Positions 10,680 to 19,471 of a DNA stretch of 64,000 bases are shown here, piece after piece; within the stretch, counting starts at the first letter, position 1, and the number at the start of each line of letters is the position of its first letter. The stretch spans positions 1,541,501-1,605,500 of the forward strand of contig NZ_AP019797.1 of NCBI RefSeq assembly GCF_009936275.1, written 5' to 3'. Source of the DNA: Rhodothermus marinus. GTDB taxonomy: Bacteria; Bacteroidota; Rhodothermia; Rhodothermales; Rhodothermaceae. The notes beneath the pieces are model-generated. The model saw nothing but the letters and a program-made list of their open reading frames with translations, was not told where the DNA came from and did no database searches. The translations under genes and the position numbers were made by a program.

Positions 10680-11623
10680 GGCAGGGTCGCTTCACGAAGG
10701 GCTTCGACGATCGTGTCGATGTTGGTGCGGATCATGCCTGTGTAGGTGCCGGCCGGCGAGCCCGGGTCGCCCAGCGCATCGGAGTAAAGCGGACCGGCCA
10801 GCCGCACCGAAAAGCCACGGGCGCCCACGGCTTCCTGCAACGCTCGCAGGTAGCGCTCCGGCACGGAGCTTTCCACGAAGATGGCCGGAACGCGACGGGC
10901 CACGATGAATTCGGCCAGTTGCTGAACGTCGGCCGTGCCGGCCTCGGAAGCCGTCGAGACGCCCAGCAGGCCGTGTACCTCCCAGCCGTAGGCGTTGCCA
11001 AAGTAGCGGAAGGCATCGTGTGAGGTGATCAGCACGCGCCGCTCCGGCGGCAGCGTGGCAGAGCGACGGCGAACGTAGGCGTCAGTGCTGTCCAGTTCGG
11101 CCAGATAGGCGGCGAGCCGGTCCCGGTAGAATGCAGCCCGTGCCGTGTCCATGCGGGCCAGCGTTTCGGCCACGCAACGCGCCGCATATTGCCAGCGGCG
11201 TACGTCCATCCACACGTGCGGGTCGTAGACGCCTCCGAAGCCGGAGGCGCGCAGTCGCAGGCTGTCGGGCACGCATTCGGCCACGGCCAGCGTCGGTCGG
11301 CCCAGCGCCTGCATGCGCTCGAAGACTTCGGTCATTTTGCCTTCCAGGTGCAGGCCGTTGTAGAGCACAAGGTCGGCCTGCTGCATACGGGCCACGTCGC
11401 CCTCGCTGGCGCGGTAAAGGTGCGGGTCGATGCCCGGTCCCATGAGTGCCGTCACCGCCACCGCCTCGCCGCCAAGCTGACGGGCCAGGTCGGCCACGAT
11501 CGTGGTGGTGGCCACGATGCGCAGCCGCCCGTCCGTCCGGGATGTCGTGGCCTGGCAACCCACCAGCAGCAACAGAACGATGGCGGCGCAGCCGCTCAGG
11601 AGGAAGCTTCTTCGACGGCCCAT
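10676..11623 (-). CDS. Metal-binding lipoprotein, TroA/ZnuA-type (cluster A-I)
   Basis: The periplasmic solute-binding component. The N terminus is a lipoprotein signal peptide ending in the lipobox LVGC (cysteine near residue 23). Expected metal ligands are present: His in [13 protein letters not shown], His in YDPHVWMD, His in [16 protein letters not shown], and an Asp in LYSDALGDP. The H-H-H-D set is the TroA/ZnuA type (Zn or Mn), not the H-H-E-D set of PsaA. There is no His-rich loop of the ZnuA kind. It overlaps the upstream regulator gene by 28 bases, which is unusual and implies strong coupling. Confidence 0.94.
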   Translation of the reverse strand: MGRRRSFLLSGCAAIVLLLLVGCQATTSRTDGRLRIVATTTIVADLARQLGGEAVAVTALMGPGIDPHLYRASEGDVARMQQADLVLYNGLHLEGKMTEVFERMQALGRPTLAVAECVPDSLRLRASGFGGVYDPHVWMDVRRWQYAARCVAETLARMDTARAAFYRDRLAAYLAELDSTDAYVRRRSATLPPERRVLITSHDAFRYFGNAYGWEVHGLLGVSTASEAGTADVQQLAEFIVARRVPAIFVESSVPERYLRALQEAVGARGFSVRLAGPLYSDALGDPGSPAGTYTGMIRTNIDTIVEALREATLP

Positions 11624-12252
11624 ATGGCTTCGGCAAGTTCTCGAGGAAGGAGAAAGCGTTCGCCGCCCACGGCAAGTCGGACGCCCGAGGCGGAGTGCTC
11701 GAGCACGTGCACGCGCGTGCCCGGACGCAGCGACAGGCGCGCCAGCAGGTTCAGCGTATCAGGGTCCTGAGCCCGAACGCGAACGACCTGGGCTACTGAG
11801 CCCACCGGCAGCAGGGGCAGAGGACGCCCCGGCTCGATGGCCGGGAACGTCAGCTCCGGCGTGGGAATCGGGTCGCCGTGCGGATCCCGCACGGGGTGGC
11901 CCAGCCATTCCGCCATGCGGGCTTCGAGACGCTCACTGATCACATGCTCCAGCCGTTCGGCTTCGTCGTGCACCTCGTGCCAGTCGAAGCCCAGCGCCTC
12001 GGCCAGGAAGGTTTCGATCAGCCGGTGGTGCCGGAGCAACTCGATGGCGATCTTGCGGCCGGCCTCGGTCAGGCGCGCGCCCTGGTAGGGTCGATAGTCC
12101 ACCAGCCCCAGCGCCGCCAGCTTCTGCAACATGCCCGTCACCGAGGCCGGACGCACGCCCAGCCGCTCGGCCAGCGCCGTGGTCGAGACCGGCTCACCTT
12201 CGCCCAGCAGAAAAATCTGCTTCAGATAGTCTTCCTGTGCTTCGGACAGCAT
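11596..12252 (-). CDS. DtxR/MntR/TroR-family metal-dependent repressor
   Basis: A transcription factor that senses intracellular Mn or Fe and would control the transporter genes behind it. Residues 1-65 form the winged helix (LSEAQEDYLKQIFLLGEGEPVSTTALAERLGVRPASVTGMLQKLA). Residues 66-140 form the metal-binding dimerisation domain (HHRLIETFLAEALGFDWHEVHDEAERLEHVIS). Residues about 150-215 form a FeoA/SH3-like domain. This is the full-length DtxR layout rather than the short MntR form. It is first in the operon and a palindrome lies about 35 bases upstream of its start, which suggests autoregulation. The metal specificity is not certain. Confidence 0.93.
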   Translation of the reverse strand: MLSEAQEDYLKQIFLLGEGEPVSTTALAERLGVRPASVTGMLQKLAALGLVDYRPYQGARLTEAGRKIAIELLRHHRLIETFLAEALGFDWHEVHDEAERLEHVISERLEARMAEWLGHPVRDPHGDPIPTPELTFPAIEPGRPLPLLPVGSVAQVVRVRAQDPDTLNLLARLSLRPGTRVHVLEHSASGVRLAVGGERFLLPRELAEAIWAVEEASS

Positions 12253-12286
12253 TTTTAGGTGAAGACTTGTTCTGTTTGCATCATAA

Positions 12287-12302
12287 TTTAGTTTATCCTA
12301 AA
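12287..12302. promoter_or_regulatory. Candidate metalloregulator operator
   Basis: The imperfect palindrome TTTAGTTTATCCTAAA (arms TTTAG / CTAAA) lies 35-50 bases upstream of the DtxR-family start, in an AT-rich patch. A second TTTTTAGG half-site occurs at 12252-12258. DtxR-family operators commonly contain TTAGG/CCTAA half-sites. This is inferred from sequence only. Confidence 0.4.
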
Positions 12303-12316
12303 AACAAAAGCAAGCC

Positions 12317-12346
12317 AAAAAAAGAACGCCTCCCGCGAGGGAGGCG
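12317..12346 (-). terminator. Intrinsic terminator of the CHRD-protein gene
   Basis: On the minus strand, an eight-base perfect stem (CGCCTCCC 12327-12334 with GGGAGGCG 12339-12346), loop of four, is followed by a run of seven T (12317-12323 complement). It lies about 80 bases after the CHRD-protein stop, and transcription of that gene would end here before the metal operon promoter. Confidence 0.85.
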
Positions 12347-12426
12347 TCTGCTGCAGCGCTACCCGGAGGCCGGCCCAGGTTTCCCCTTCAGGCAGGCAGC
12401 GCCACAAACGTTTGCCGGTAAATGTC

Positions 12427-13866
12427 TCAGCGCAGATGCATGAGCGTGCGGCTCTGGTTTCCGTAGGGCGTTTCGAGCCGGTACTGGTAGAGACCGGCCG
12501 GCAGCGAGGCGGCATCGAACACCACCTGATAGCGGCCGGCCGGCAGGAAGCCATCTACCAGTGTCGCCACGCGCTGGCCCAGCAGGTTGTAGACGGCCAG
12601 TGTGGCCCGGGCGGCCTGCGGGAGCGCGAACGTGATGGTGGTGCGATCGCGGAACGGATTCGGATAGTTCGGTGCGAGCATCAGGGTGGTGGGCGGTTCG
12701 CCTTCGAGCGATTCCAGTGCAGTCAGCACAAGCTGGCCCGGACGGACCTGTCCCCGAATCTCCCCGGCCGGATACTGGGCGGTGTGTACGTTGATGTAGA
12801 TGTTGCCGGCCAGTAGCTCCCGGATCAGTTCGTCGGTCAGCGGCTCGTCGTCGGTCGGGCGCCAGACGCCGGAGGCCGTGTTGCCTTCGAACGCGATGGT
12901 GCGGACGACGGGGCCGTCCTGGCCGGCAGGCGCATGATGAAAGTGGGCCGCCTGGACGGACCCTGTCAGTCCGCTAACCGTGAGGTGGTAGACCAGTCCG
13001 GCCTCGGTCAGCGCCAGAAACGCCGTGCCGCGTCCGTTGCTGCTGACCGTGCCGGTTTCCTGCATGGGGTCGAGCGACACGACGGCACCGGTTCCGGCGG
13101 CCAGCTGCACCTGACCACGGATCTCGCCGGCCGGATACTGAGCGGTGTGGATATTGAGGTAAAGCTTTCCCAGTAGCAGCGCGACGATGAGCGAATCGGG
13201 CAGGTCGGTCCAGACGCCGGCCGCCGTGTTTCCCTCGAAGGTAATGCCGTGCACCACGGGGCCGCTGACGCCCGCCGCGCCGTAATGAAAATGGGCGGCC
13301 TGGACGGGGCCGGTCAGTCCTTCGACGGAGACTCGATAGACCAGTCCGGCGTCGGTGAGCGTCAGGTGGGCCGTGCCGCGTCCGTTGCTGGTGACGGCGT
13401 CGGTCTCCTGCTCGGGCGTGAGCTCGGCCTGCAGGGCGGTGCCGCCGCTGAGCCGTACCTGGCCTCGGATTTCGCCGGCCGGATACTGGGCCGTGTGGAT
13501 GTTGATGTAGAGCTGGCCGAGTAGCAACGCCGTGATCAGTTCGTCGGTCAGCGGCTGGGCGTCGGTGGCCGTCCAGACGCCCGTGGCCGTGTTGCCTTCG
13601 AAGGTAATCGCGCGTACTACCGGACCGTCGGTGCCCGCCGCGCCCTGATGAAAGTGGGCGGCCTGAACGGGGCCTGTCAGGCCATCGACGGTGATGACGA
13701 ACTGCAGGCCTTCGTCGGTCAGGGCCAGCGCGGCCGTTCCGTACCCGTTGCTGGTGACCGTGCCGGTTTCCTGCTCCGGGGTGAGCACGGCCGAAAAGAA
13801 GGTCTGGGCATGGACGGGCATGGCAAGCAGGAGCAGCAAAGCTCCCAGGGTGTAGCGTATGCGCAT
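12427..13866 (-). CDS. Secreted triple-CHRD-domain protein with type IX secretion sorting domain
   Basis: A 479-residue exported protein. Residues 1-20 are a signal peptide (RYTLGALLLLLAMPVHA). Three CHRD domains follow at about 22-139, 143-255 and 261-375; each contains QAAHFH and HTAQYPAGEIRGQV. The C terminus (396-479) has the type IX secretion (Por) sorting layout: APNYPNPFRDRTTI, then VYNLLGQRVATLV, ending SRTLMHLR. It would be exported through the inner membrane and then across the outer membrane to the surface or medium. CHRD domains are named after chordin, and their function in bacteria is not established. The gene is monocistronic with its own terminator. Confidence 0.93.
   Translation of the reverse strand: MRIRYTLGALLLLLAMPVHAQTFFSAVLTPEQETGTVTSNGYGTAALALTDEGLQFVITVDGLTGPVQAAHFHQGAAGTDGPVVRAITFEGNTATGVWTATDAQPLTDELITALLLGQLYINIHTAQYPAGEIRGQVRLSGGTALQAELTPEQETDAVTSNGRGTAHLTLTDAGLVYRVSVEGLTGPVQAAHFHYGAAGVSGPVVHGITFEGNTAAGVWTDLPDSLIVALLLGKLYLNIHTAQYPAGEIRGQVQLAAGTGAVVSLDPMQETGTVSSNGRGTAFLALTEAGLVYHLTVSGLTGSVQAAHFHHAPAGQDGPVVRTIAFEGNTASGVWRPTDDEPLTDELIRELLAGNIYINVHTAQYPAGEIRGQVRPGQLVLTALESLEGEPPTTLMLAPNYPNPFRDRTTITFALPQAARATLAVYNLLGQRVATLVDGFLPAGRYQVVFDAASLPAGLYQYRLETPYGNQSRTLMHLR
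12742..13803 (-). repeat. Three tandem CHRD-coding repeats
   Basis: Three successive units of about 345-355 bases, each encoding one CHRD domain. They are similar at DNA as well as protein level (for example the repeated stretch encoding GEIRGQV), which indicates duplication within the gene. Confidence 0.85.
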
Positions 13867-14018
13867 GGCTCTGGCGGGTCGGGTGAAAAGGGCTTTTGTT
13901 TCATGAAGTACCTGACCCGCTCTGGATGACTACCGGAGAGCAGAACGAAAAGAACGAAGCGGGACGCCAGGCGTTTGTAAGGCCCTGTCGTGAAACGCAA
14001 GCTTCTGGACGGATCCAA

Positions 14019-14645
14019 ATGCACCGGTTCTGGATCGAGCGGCGTCCGCACAATGGCCTGACTTACGAGGCGTACGTGGCGGCGTGGGAGGAAGCGCTCC
14101 GGCAACCGCTGGCCGGACTCGACGCCAGGGCGCGGCGCTACCTGTACTACCGTCGCTACAACTACGAGCGGGCGCAGCGCGTGGCCGAGGCTTACCGTAT
14201 GTCCGAGCGGCTGGCGCGGGCGCTGGAGGCCATCGATCAGCCGCAGCTCTGGATGGTGCTCACCGAAGACTGGTGCGGCGATTCGGCCTACAGCTTACCC
14301 GTCATCGCCGAAGCCGCCCGGCGCAGCCCGCTGATTACGCTGCGCATTCTCCGGCGCGACGAAAATCCGGACATCATGGATCGGTACCTGACGCGCGGCG
14401 CCCGGAGCATTCCCAAACTGGTGGCCTTTGCCGAAGATGGAACGGAGCTGTTCACCTGGGGGCCGCGTCCGGCCGAGGCCCAGGCGCTCCGGGACCAGTT
14501 GAAGGCGGAAGGTGCGGATGCGCGGCAGCTCTCGCAGGCGCTGATCGACTGGTACGAAGCGGGCGGCTGGCAGCAGGTCGATACGGAACTGGCCGAACGG
14601 CTGGAAGCCATACAGGAAGCTCAGCGCCTGTCGTCTTCCAGATAA
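14019..14645 (+). CDS. Thioredoxin-like protein (Thioredoxin_9 family)
   Basis: A 208-residue cytoplasmic protein with a thioredoxin fold. The strand WMVLTEDWCGDSAYSLPVIAEAA is followed by a hydrophobic strand (LITLRILRRDENPDIMDRYLT) and the cis-proline block ARSIPKLVAF. The active-site position reads WCGDS, so only one of the two redox cysteines is present; it may not be a disulfide oxidoreductase in the usual sense. The ATG at 14019 (MHRFWIERRPHNGLTYEAY) is preferred because the upstream extension is not protein-like. The 3' end overlaps the convergent fxsA gene by 25 bases. Confidence 0.82.
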   Translation: MHRFWIERRPHNGLTYEAYVAAWEEALRQPLAGLDARARRYLYYRRYNYERAQRVAEAYRMSERLARALEAIDQPQLWMVLTEDWCGDSAYSLPVIAEAARRSPLITLRILRRDENPDIMDRYLTRGARSIPKLVAFAEDGTELFTWGPRPAEAQALRDQLKAEGADARQLSQALIDWYEAGGWQQVDTELAERLEAIQEAQRLSSSR

Positions 14646-15112
14646 TGGGGACGGGAGCGTGCCTGTCCGGACCAGCCGGACGGATCGGGTTTGGCGGCAT
14701 CCGGGGGTGTAAAGCCACCGAACGAGACGTAGAGCCGGGCGGTCTGCTGCTGAAGGGCCTGTTGCAGGCGGCGCATCAGGTAGCGGCGAATCAGCGCACG
14801 CGTAGGCGGTAGCAGACCGATCAGTCCCAGCAGGTCGGTCAGCACGCCCGGTGTGATCAGCAGAGCGCCGGCAAGCAGAATCAGTACGCCGTCGATCAGC
14901 TCGCGTCCGGGCAACTTTCCCTCGGCCAGGCGTTGCCGGAAGGCCCGCCAGGTGGCTGTGCCTTCACGGCGGGCCAGAAAGCTACCGGCCAGCGCCGTGG
15001 CGAAGATCAGGCCGATCGTAGGCCAGAGCCCGATCCAGCGGCCGATCTGGAGCAGCAGCGCCAGCTCGACGGCCGGCACGATCAGAAACAACAGAAACAG
15101 ACGTGCGCCCAT
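14621..15112 (-). CDS. fxsA: FxsA-family inner-membrane protein
   Basis: A 163-residue membrane protein. FxsA in E. coli suppresses F exclusion of phage T7; the housekeeping role is not known. The N-terminal half has the family pattern: LFLLFLIVPAVELALLLQIGRWIGLWPTI, then ATALAGSFLARREGTATWRAFRQRLAEGKLPGRELIDGVLILLAGALLITPGVLTD. There are three or four membrane segments up to about residue 105, then a basic, polar cytoplasmic tail. It is followed on the same strand by the reductase gene after 56 bases and is convergent with the thioredoxin-like gene. Confidence 0.92.
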   Translation of the reverse strand: MGARLFLLFLIVPAVELALLLQIGRWIGLWPTIGLIFATALAGSFLARREGTATWRAFRQRLAEGKLPGRELIDGVLILLAGALLITPGVLTDLLGLIGLLPPTRALIRRYLMRRLQQALQQQTARLYVSFGGFTPPDAAKPDPSGWSGQARSRPHYLEDDRR

Positions 15113-15168
15113 GGACCCGTGTGGTTGAGGTTTCCCGCAGTACGTGTCCGGGCGCGAAAGGGTCCACT

Positions 15169-16062
15169 TCAGGAAGTTGTCCCCGGTCGGGGTGGAAGTT
15201 TGCCGACGGTCGGGATCGGACGGGCGCCCGGCGGCAGGCGATCGGCCGGGACGGCCGCCGGCTTCGGCGTGGCCGCGGGCTGGGCAGCCTTGCGGGGTGT
15301 TTTCTCCGCGCTTTTCTGCACGAAGTACTGCTCTTCGCGGATGAACGCGTCGTCAAAGCCGGCGCGACGCAGAATACCCCGCACGTTCTCGATCATCTGG
15401 GGATGGCCGCAGGCGTAGGCCACGGCCGTTTCGGGCGTGAAGTCTTCGGCCGCGTCCAGGTACTTGCGCACGATGTCGTCCACGCGGCCCGTCTCGCCCT
15501 TCCAGTCGGGGTCTTCCCACGGCCGGCTGACGGTGGGGATGTACGTCAGCCAGTCCACCTCTTCGGAAAGTTTGCGGAGTTCGTCCAGGTACACGCCCAG
15601 CTCCTTCGAGCGGCTGGCCCCGTGAATGACCAGAAACCGGTGGGGCGGCGACGCGCCCCGTTCGATCGCGTGGCGCTGGGCGCGGATCATGCTCAAATAG
15701 GGCGCAATGCCGGTCACGGTGGCCAGCATCAGATGCCGCGTGCGCTTCGTCTCCAGCGTGAAGTGTCCCACGATCTTCCGGCGCATCCACATGGCGTCGC
15801 CCTCGCGCAGCTCCCAGATGCGTGGCGTCAGCTTCCCGTGCGGCACCAGCTCGATGAAAAATTCCAGCAGCGGCTCGTGGGGGGCCGAGACGATCGAATA
15901 GGCGCGCGGCACCAGTTTGCCTTCCACCTCGAGCGCCAGCGTGGCGTACTGACCGGGCGTGAAGCTTACAGGCTCTTCGGGCTGAAAACGAAACAGCGCC
16001 AGGTCGTCGGTGAAGTCAATGCGTTCGACCAGGCGAACACGACAGAATTTGTCCGTCGGCAT
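15169..16062 (-). CDS. Ferredoxin/flavodoxin-NADP+ reductase
   Basis: An FAD enzyme that exchanges electrons between NADPH and ferredoxin or flavodoxin in the cytoplasm. The FAD-binding strand has PRAYSIVSAP (RxYS type) near residue 55. The NADP-binding domain starts at ATVTGIAPYLSMI and ends with AYACGHPQMIENVRGILRRAGF. This layout matches the bacterial Fpr class. The last 45 residues are an Ala/Pro/Lys-rich tail not needed for the fold. The ATG at 16062 (MPTDKFCRVRLVERIDF) is chosen over an upstream start because the longer leader is not conserved-looking. A gap of 104 bases separates it from the upstream MoxR gene. Confidence 0.9.
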   Translation of the reverse strand: MPTDKFCRVRLVERIDFTDDLALFRFQPEEPVSFTPGQYATLALEVEGKLVPRAYSIVSAPHEPLLEFFIELVPHGKLTPRIWELREGDAMWMRRKIVGHFTLETKRTRHLMLATVTGIAPYLSMIRAQRHAIERGASPPHRFLVIHGASRSKELGVYLDELRKLSEEVDWLTYIPTVSRPWEDPDWKGETGRVDDIVRKYLDAAEDFTPETAVAYACGHPQMIENVRGILRRAGFDDAFIREEQYFVQKSAEKTPRKAAQPAATPKPAAVPADRLPPGARPIPTVGKLPPRPGTTS

Positions 16063-16166
16063 GGCAACTCCGGCGTCGGTGAACGGAAACCGCTTACGAA
16101 AGCACGGTGCCAAACCGTACTTTCCGCTCCACAATACGGCGCAATCGGCTTGATGTCAAGGGCCGC

Positions 16167-17171
16167 TCAGGCTTCGGGGAGCGTTTCGAGCAGGCGTTCG
16201 ATCAGTTCCACGGCCGAGATGCCGTCGGCGTCGGCGTTGAAGCTGGTGACGATGCGGTGACGCAGGACAGGCACGGCCAGGCGGCGCACGTCGGAAATGA
16301 GCGGCGTGGCGCGACCGTCGAGCGCGGCCAGCGCCTTGGCCCCCAGAATCAGGTACTGAGAGGCGCGGGGGCCGGCCCCGTAGCTCAGGTAGGTGTTGAT
16401 GAACTCGGGCGTGTCGGGGCGTCCCGGACGCGTACGGGCCACCAGGCGCACGGCGTATTCGATCACGTGATCGGCCACCGGAATCTGGCGGATCAGGTCC
16501 TGAAAGGCCAGCAACTCTTCGCGACTGACGACGGGCTCGACGGTCGGCGGCGGACCCGAGGTCGTATTGCGCACCACCGCCACTTCTTCTTCGAACGAAG
16601 GGTAGTCGAGCCAAAGGTTGAGCATGAAGCGGTCGAGCTGAGCTTCGGGCAGGGGATAGGTGCCTTCCTGTTCGATCGGGTTCTGGGTGGCCAGCACGAA
16701 AAACGGCGGTTCGAGCGGGAAGGTCTGTCCGGCCGCCGTCACGTGCTGCTCCTGCATGGCTTCGAGCAGGGCGGCCTGAGTCTTGGGAGGGGTGCGATTG
16801 ATCTCGTCGGCCAGCACGATGTGGGCGAAGATGGGGCCTTTGACGAAGCGAAACACCCGCTGGCCCGTGGTGCGGTCTTCTTCAAGGATTTCGGTGCCCG
16901 TGATGTCGCTGGGCATCAGGTCGGGCGTGAACTGAATGCGACTGAACTTCAGGTCGAGCGCCTGTGCCAGCGTGCGCACCAGCAGCGTTTTGGCGAGGCC
17001 GGGCACGCCGATCAGCAGCGCGTGGCCGCGTGCCAGCAGGCACACGACAAGCTGCTCGATGATGGCCTCCTGACCGACGATGACCTTGCCGATCTCCCGG
17101 CGAAGGCGCACGTAAGCCTCGTGAAGTGCTTCCAGGGGATCACCGGTGCGAAGCGCGCTCGGAGCAGGCAT
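16167..17171 (-). CDS. MoxR-family AAA+ ATPase
   Basis: A hexameric AAA+ chaperone-like ATPase of the type that assists folding or metal insertion of other proteins. Visible are Walker A GVPGLAKT, Walker B IVLADEINRTPPKTQAALLEAMQE, sensor 1 LATQNPIEQEGTYPLPEAQLDRFM, and the C-terminal lid with arginine finger-type residues (YLSYGAGPRASQYLI). The length is about 335 residues. Start: ATG at 17171 (MPAPSALRTGDP) is annotated; an in-frame TTG at 17189 would overlap the SurA stop. It is last in the periplasmic folding operon; such ATPases usually sit beside DUF58/VWA genes, which are absent here. Confidence 0.92.
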   Translation of the reverse strand: MPAPSALRTGDPLEALHEAYVRLRREIGKVIVGQEAIIEQLVVCLLARGHALLIGVPGLAKTLLVRTLAQALDLKFSRIQFTPDLMPSDITGTEILEEDRTTGQRVFRFVKGPIFAHIVLADEINRTPPKTQAALLEAMQEQHVTAAGQTFPLEPPFFVLATQNPIEQEGTYPLPEAQLDRFMLNLWLDYPSFEEEVAVVRNTTSGPPPTVEPVVSREELLAFQDLIRQIPVADHVIEYAVRLVARTRPGRPDTPEFINTYLSYGAGPRASQYLILGAKALAALDGRATPLISDVRRLAVPVLRHRIVTSFNADADGISAVELIERLLETLPEA

Positions 17172-17185
17172 AGGCAGTATGGACG

Positions 17186-18562
17186 TCAACGTTGGGCCAG
17201 CGACGAAGTAACGATCTTGTCCGGATAGCGTTCGGCCAGCTCGCGGGCCTTACCGGCCAGGCGAATGACCACCGACTGACGCAACTCGTTCAGCCACTGA
17301 CGCAGCACACGCTGACGCTTTTCCTGAAGCGCCAGCTGTTCGATGCGGGCGTAGTCGGTTTCGAGACTGACGCGGTGGCTGGGCACAAAGCGGTCGAGCC
17401 GCACGATGTGGTAGGCGCGGCGACCGTCGAGCAAGACCGCCTCGGCCGGGTGGCTGATTTCGCCGACTTCCAGTGTGTCGATGGTGCGTTGCCAGGTGGG
17501 ATCCAGTGCGCTGAGCACCAGGTCGCGTTCACCCGTACGGGGATCCACCACACGGCCGCCCTGGGCCGCCGTGGCTTCTTCTTCAGAATGACGGCGGGCC
17601 ATGAGCCCGAAGGGAATGTTGTACTGCAGGATAGAGTCGCGCACGGCCTCCAGATAGGCGATGGCCTCGGACGGATCGGCCTGGCTTTCGTCGATCCGGA
17701 TCAGGATGTGGTTGAAGTCGATCAGGTCGCCCTGGCGTCGATTCACGCGGAGGATGTGCACGCCGAAGGGCGTCTCGAAGGGCTGAGAAATTTCACCGAT
17801 GGGAAGGCGAGCCGCGACGGCGGCAAACTCCGGCACAAGGTCGGCCAGGCGTGTGTCGGGGATGTGTCCGCCGGCCGCCGCCGAACCGGGGTCTTCTGAA
17901 AAACGCCGGGCCATGTCTTCGAACGTGGAGCGGCCGCTGACGATCGAGTCGCGGATGGCCGAGGCGATTTCGAAGGCTTCCTGGCGGGCCTTTTCCGAGG
18001 GGCGCGGATAGCGCACGATGTGGCTCAGCCGCACCAGGTCGGGTAGTGTGGGAAGCGAGTCGGTGGGAAACTGTTCGAACCAGGCCCGCACTTCCGAAGG
18101 CGTAATCCGGATCTGCTGGAGCTTGCGGTTGCGGAAGGTTTCGGCCAGCATCTGCTCCCGAAAGTCCTCGCGCAGCTCGGCCTTGAGCTGGGTGAGCGTC
18201 TTGCCGTAGATCTCTTCGAGGCGGGTCTGGCCGCCCACCTGTTGCATGAGCTGGTTGAGGCGTTCCTGCAGGGCCTGTTCGACGCGATCGTCCGAGATCT
18301 GAATCGTTGTGTCGCGGCGGGCGTGCTCGGCCAGCACCTTCTGGTCGATGAGCTGGTTGAGCGCTTCGAGCCAGAGTTCGTCGGAGTAGGGAATGCGCTG
18401 CTGTTGCAGGTAGCCGGCCAGGAAGGCGTCCACTTCAGAGCGAAGGATCAGCTCGTTGCCCACGACGGCCACGATTTCGTCCAGCACCCGGTCGTCGGCG
18501 GGCGACTGGGCACGCAGCAGACCGGGCACGAGCAGCAGAAGGATTGTCAGTAACCAACGCAT
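17186..18562 (-). CDS. surA: SurA-like periplasmic peptidyl-prolyl isomerase/chaperone
   Basis: A periplasmic folding factor for outer-membrane proteins. Residues 1-18 are a signal peptide (MRWLLTILLLLVPGLLRAQ). Residues 20-170 form the SurA N-terminal helical chaperone domain (DEIVAVVGNELILRSEVDAFLAGYLQQQ). Two parvulin domains follow: about 180-285 (LSHIVRYPR...FSEDPGSAAAGGHIP...FETPFGVHILRV) and about 290-400 (FNHILIRIDE...HSEEEATAAQGGRV). The 458-residue length is close to classical SurA. It is co-transcribed with two other PpiC-type genes upstream and moxR downstream. Confidence 0.93.
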   Translation of the reverse strand: MRWLLTILLLLVPGLLRAQSPADDRVLDEIVAVVGNELILRSEVDAFLAGYLQQQRIPYSDELWLEALNQLIDQKVLAEHARRDTTIQISDDRVEQALQERLNQLMQQVGGQTRLEEIYGKTLTQLKAELREDFREQMLAETFRNRKLQQIRITPSEVRAWFEQFPTDSLPTLPDLVRLSHIVRYPRPSEKARQEAFEIASAIRDSIVSGRSTFEDMARRFSEDPGSAAAGGHIPDTRLADLVPEFAAVAARLPIGEISQPFETPFGVHILRVNRRQGDLIDFNHILIRIDESQADPSEAIAYLEAVRDSILQYNIPFGLMARRHSEEEATAAQGGRVVDPRTGERDLVLSALDPTWQRTIDTLEVGEISHPAEAVLLDGRRAYHIVRLDRFVPSHRVSLETDYARIEQLALQEKRQRVLRQWLNELRQSVVIRLAGKARELAERYPDKIVTSSLAQR

Positions 18563-18595
18563 GAGTCCTGAGGCTTTCGGCGGACAGGCGTGGGG

Positions 18596-19471
18596 TCAGG
18601 GGCGTTGCGGCTGCTGGTACAGTTCCAGTTCACCACGCACGCGCGCTTCGTTGCGCAGGCGTTGAACCAGACGGGCATAGATCTGTTTCCGGGCCTGAAT
18701 GCGTGCCTGCTGGGCCACTTCGTCGTAGATCCAGCGCAACTCGGGGAGGGTGCCGGCCGGCAGGCGTTCGACAAGCTGGAGCACGTGGTAGTGGCCGTCG
18801 ATCTCGATGATCGGGGCCACGTCGCCATCCCGCAGGCGTTGCAGCGCTTCCCGCAGGGGGGTAAGCACGGCGGCCGTGAAGAGGCGGGATTCGGGGAAAT
18901 AGCGGCTGGCCAGCAGGCGTGCTTCCTCGGGGTTGTCCGCGTAGCGATCGACCAGTGCTTCCCAGAGCGAGTCCGAGACGGCCGTGGCTTCCCGGAGTGT
19001 CCGATGCACCGTCCGGGCGTCTTCTTCGCGGGTGGTATGCAGGTAGCGCACGCGCACGTAGGGCTCGCGCAGGCGCAATTGCTCCTTGTAGCGCTCGTAG
19101 TAGGCCTGGACCTCGGCCGGACCGGGCTGGCCCTCCTCGCCGGCTTCCTCTTCCTGATACAACCGTTCAAGCAGCGCGCTGATCAACACGGAGCGCTCGT
19201 TTTCTTCGAGCAGGCGCTGCACTTCCGGATCGTTCCGCAGGCCGCGGCGCAGCGCTTCCTGATAGAGGAGCTGGTTGGTGATCCACTGTTCGATCACCTG
19301 CTGACTGGCCTCGGTCGAGTCCATCTGTACGGGCAGGAGCTGCAGCGCGCGGGCCAGTTCCTCGCGGGTCAGGTAGGCCTGACCGACCCGCGCCACCACG
19401 TCGGGCGGGGGCGGTTTTTCCCGACAGCCGAGCCAGCTCAGCAGGGCCAGGGCAAGCAGCAGACGTTTCAT
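18596..19471 (-). CDS. PpiC/SurA-like lipoprotein isomerase
   Basis: A 291-residue lipoprotein with a SurA-like helical N-terminal region and one parvulin-like region. The signal peptide ends in the lipobox LSWLGC (cysteine 16), so it is anchored in a membrane facing the periplasm. Residues about 25-150 (VVARVGQAYLTREELARALQLLPVQ...QWITNQLLYQEALRRGL) match the SurA_N helical pattern. Residues about 150-265 are parvulin-like but degenerate (YLHTTREEDARTVHRTL...YFPESRLFTAAVLTPLREALQRLRDGDVAPIIEIDGHYHVLQLV). It overlaps the upstream isomerase by four bases. Chaperone activity is more likely than strong isomerase activity. Confidence 0.85.
   Translation of the reverse strand: MKRLLLALALLSWLGCREKPPPPDVVARVGQAYLTREELARALQLLPVQMDSTEASQQVIEQWITNQLLYQEALRRGLRNDPEVQRLLEENERSVLISALLERLYQEEEAGEEGQPGPAEVQAYYERYKEQLRLREPYVRVRYLHTTREEDARTVHRTLREATAVSDSLWEALVDRYADNPEEARLLASRYFPESRLFTAAVLTPLREALQRLRDGDVAPIIEIDGHYHVLQLVERLPAGTLPELRWIYDEVAQQARIQARKQIYARLVQRLRNEARVRGELELYQQPQRP

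Noticed and set aside
12742-13803. Tandem repeats here as a CRISPR or satellite array
   Set aside because: The repeats are about 350 bases, in frame and encode CHRD domains; there are no short repeats with unique spacers anywhere in the window.
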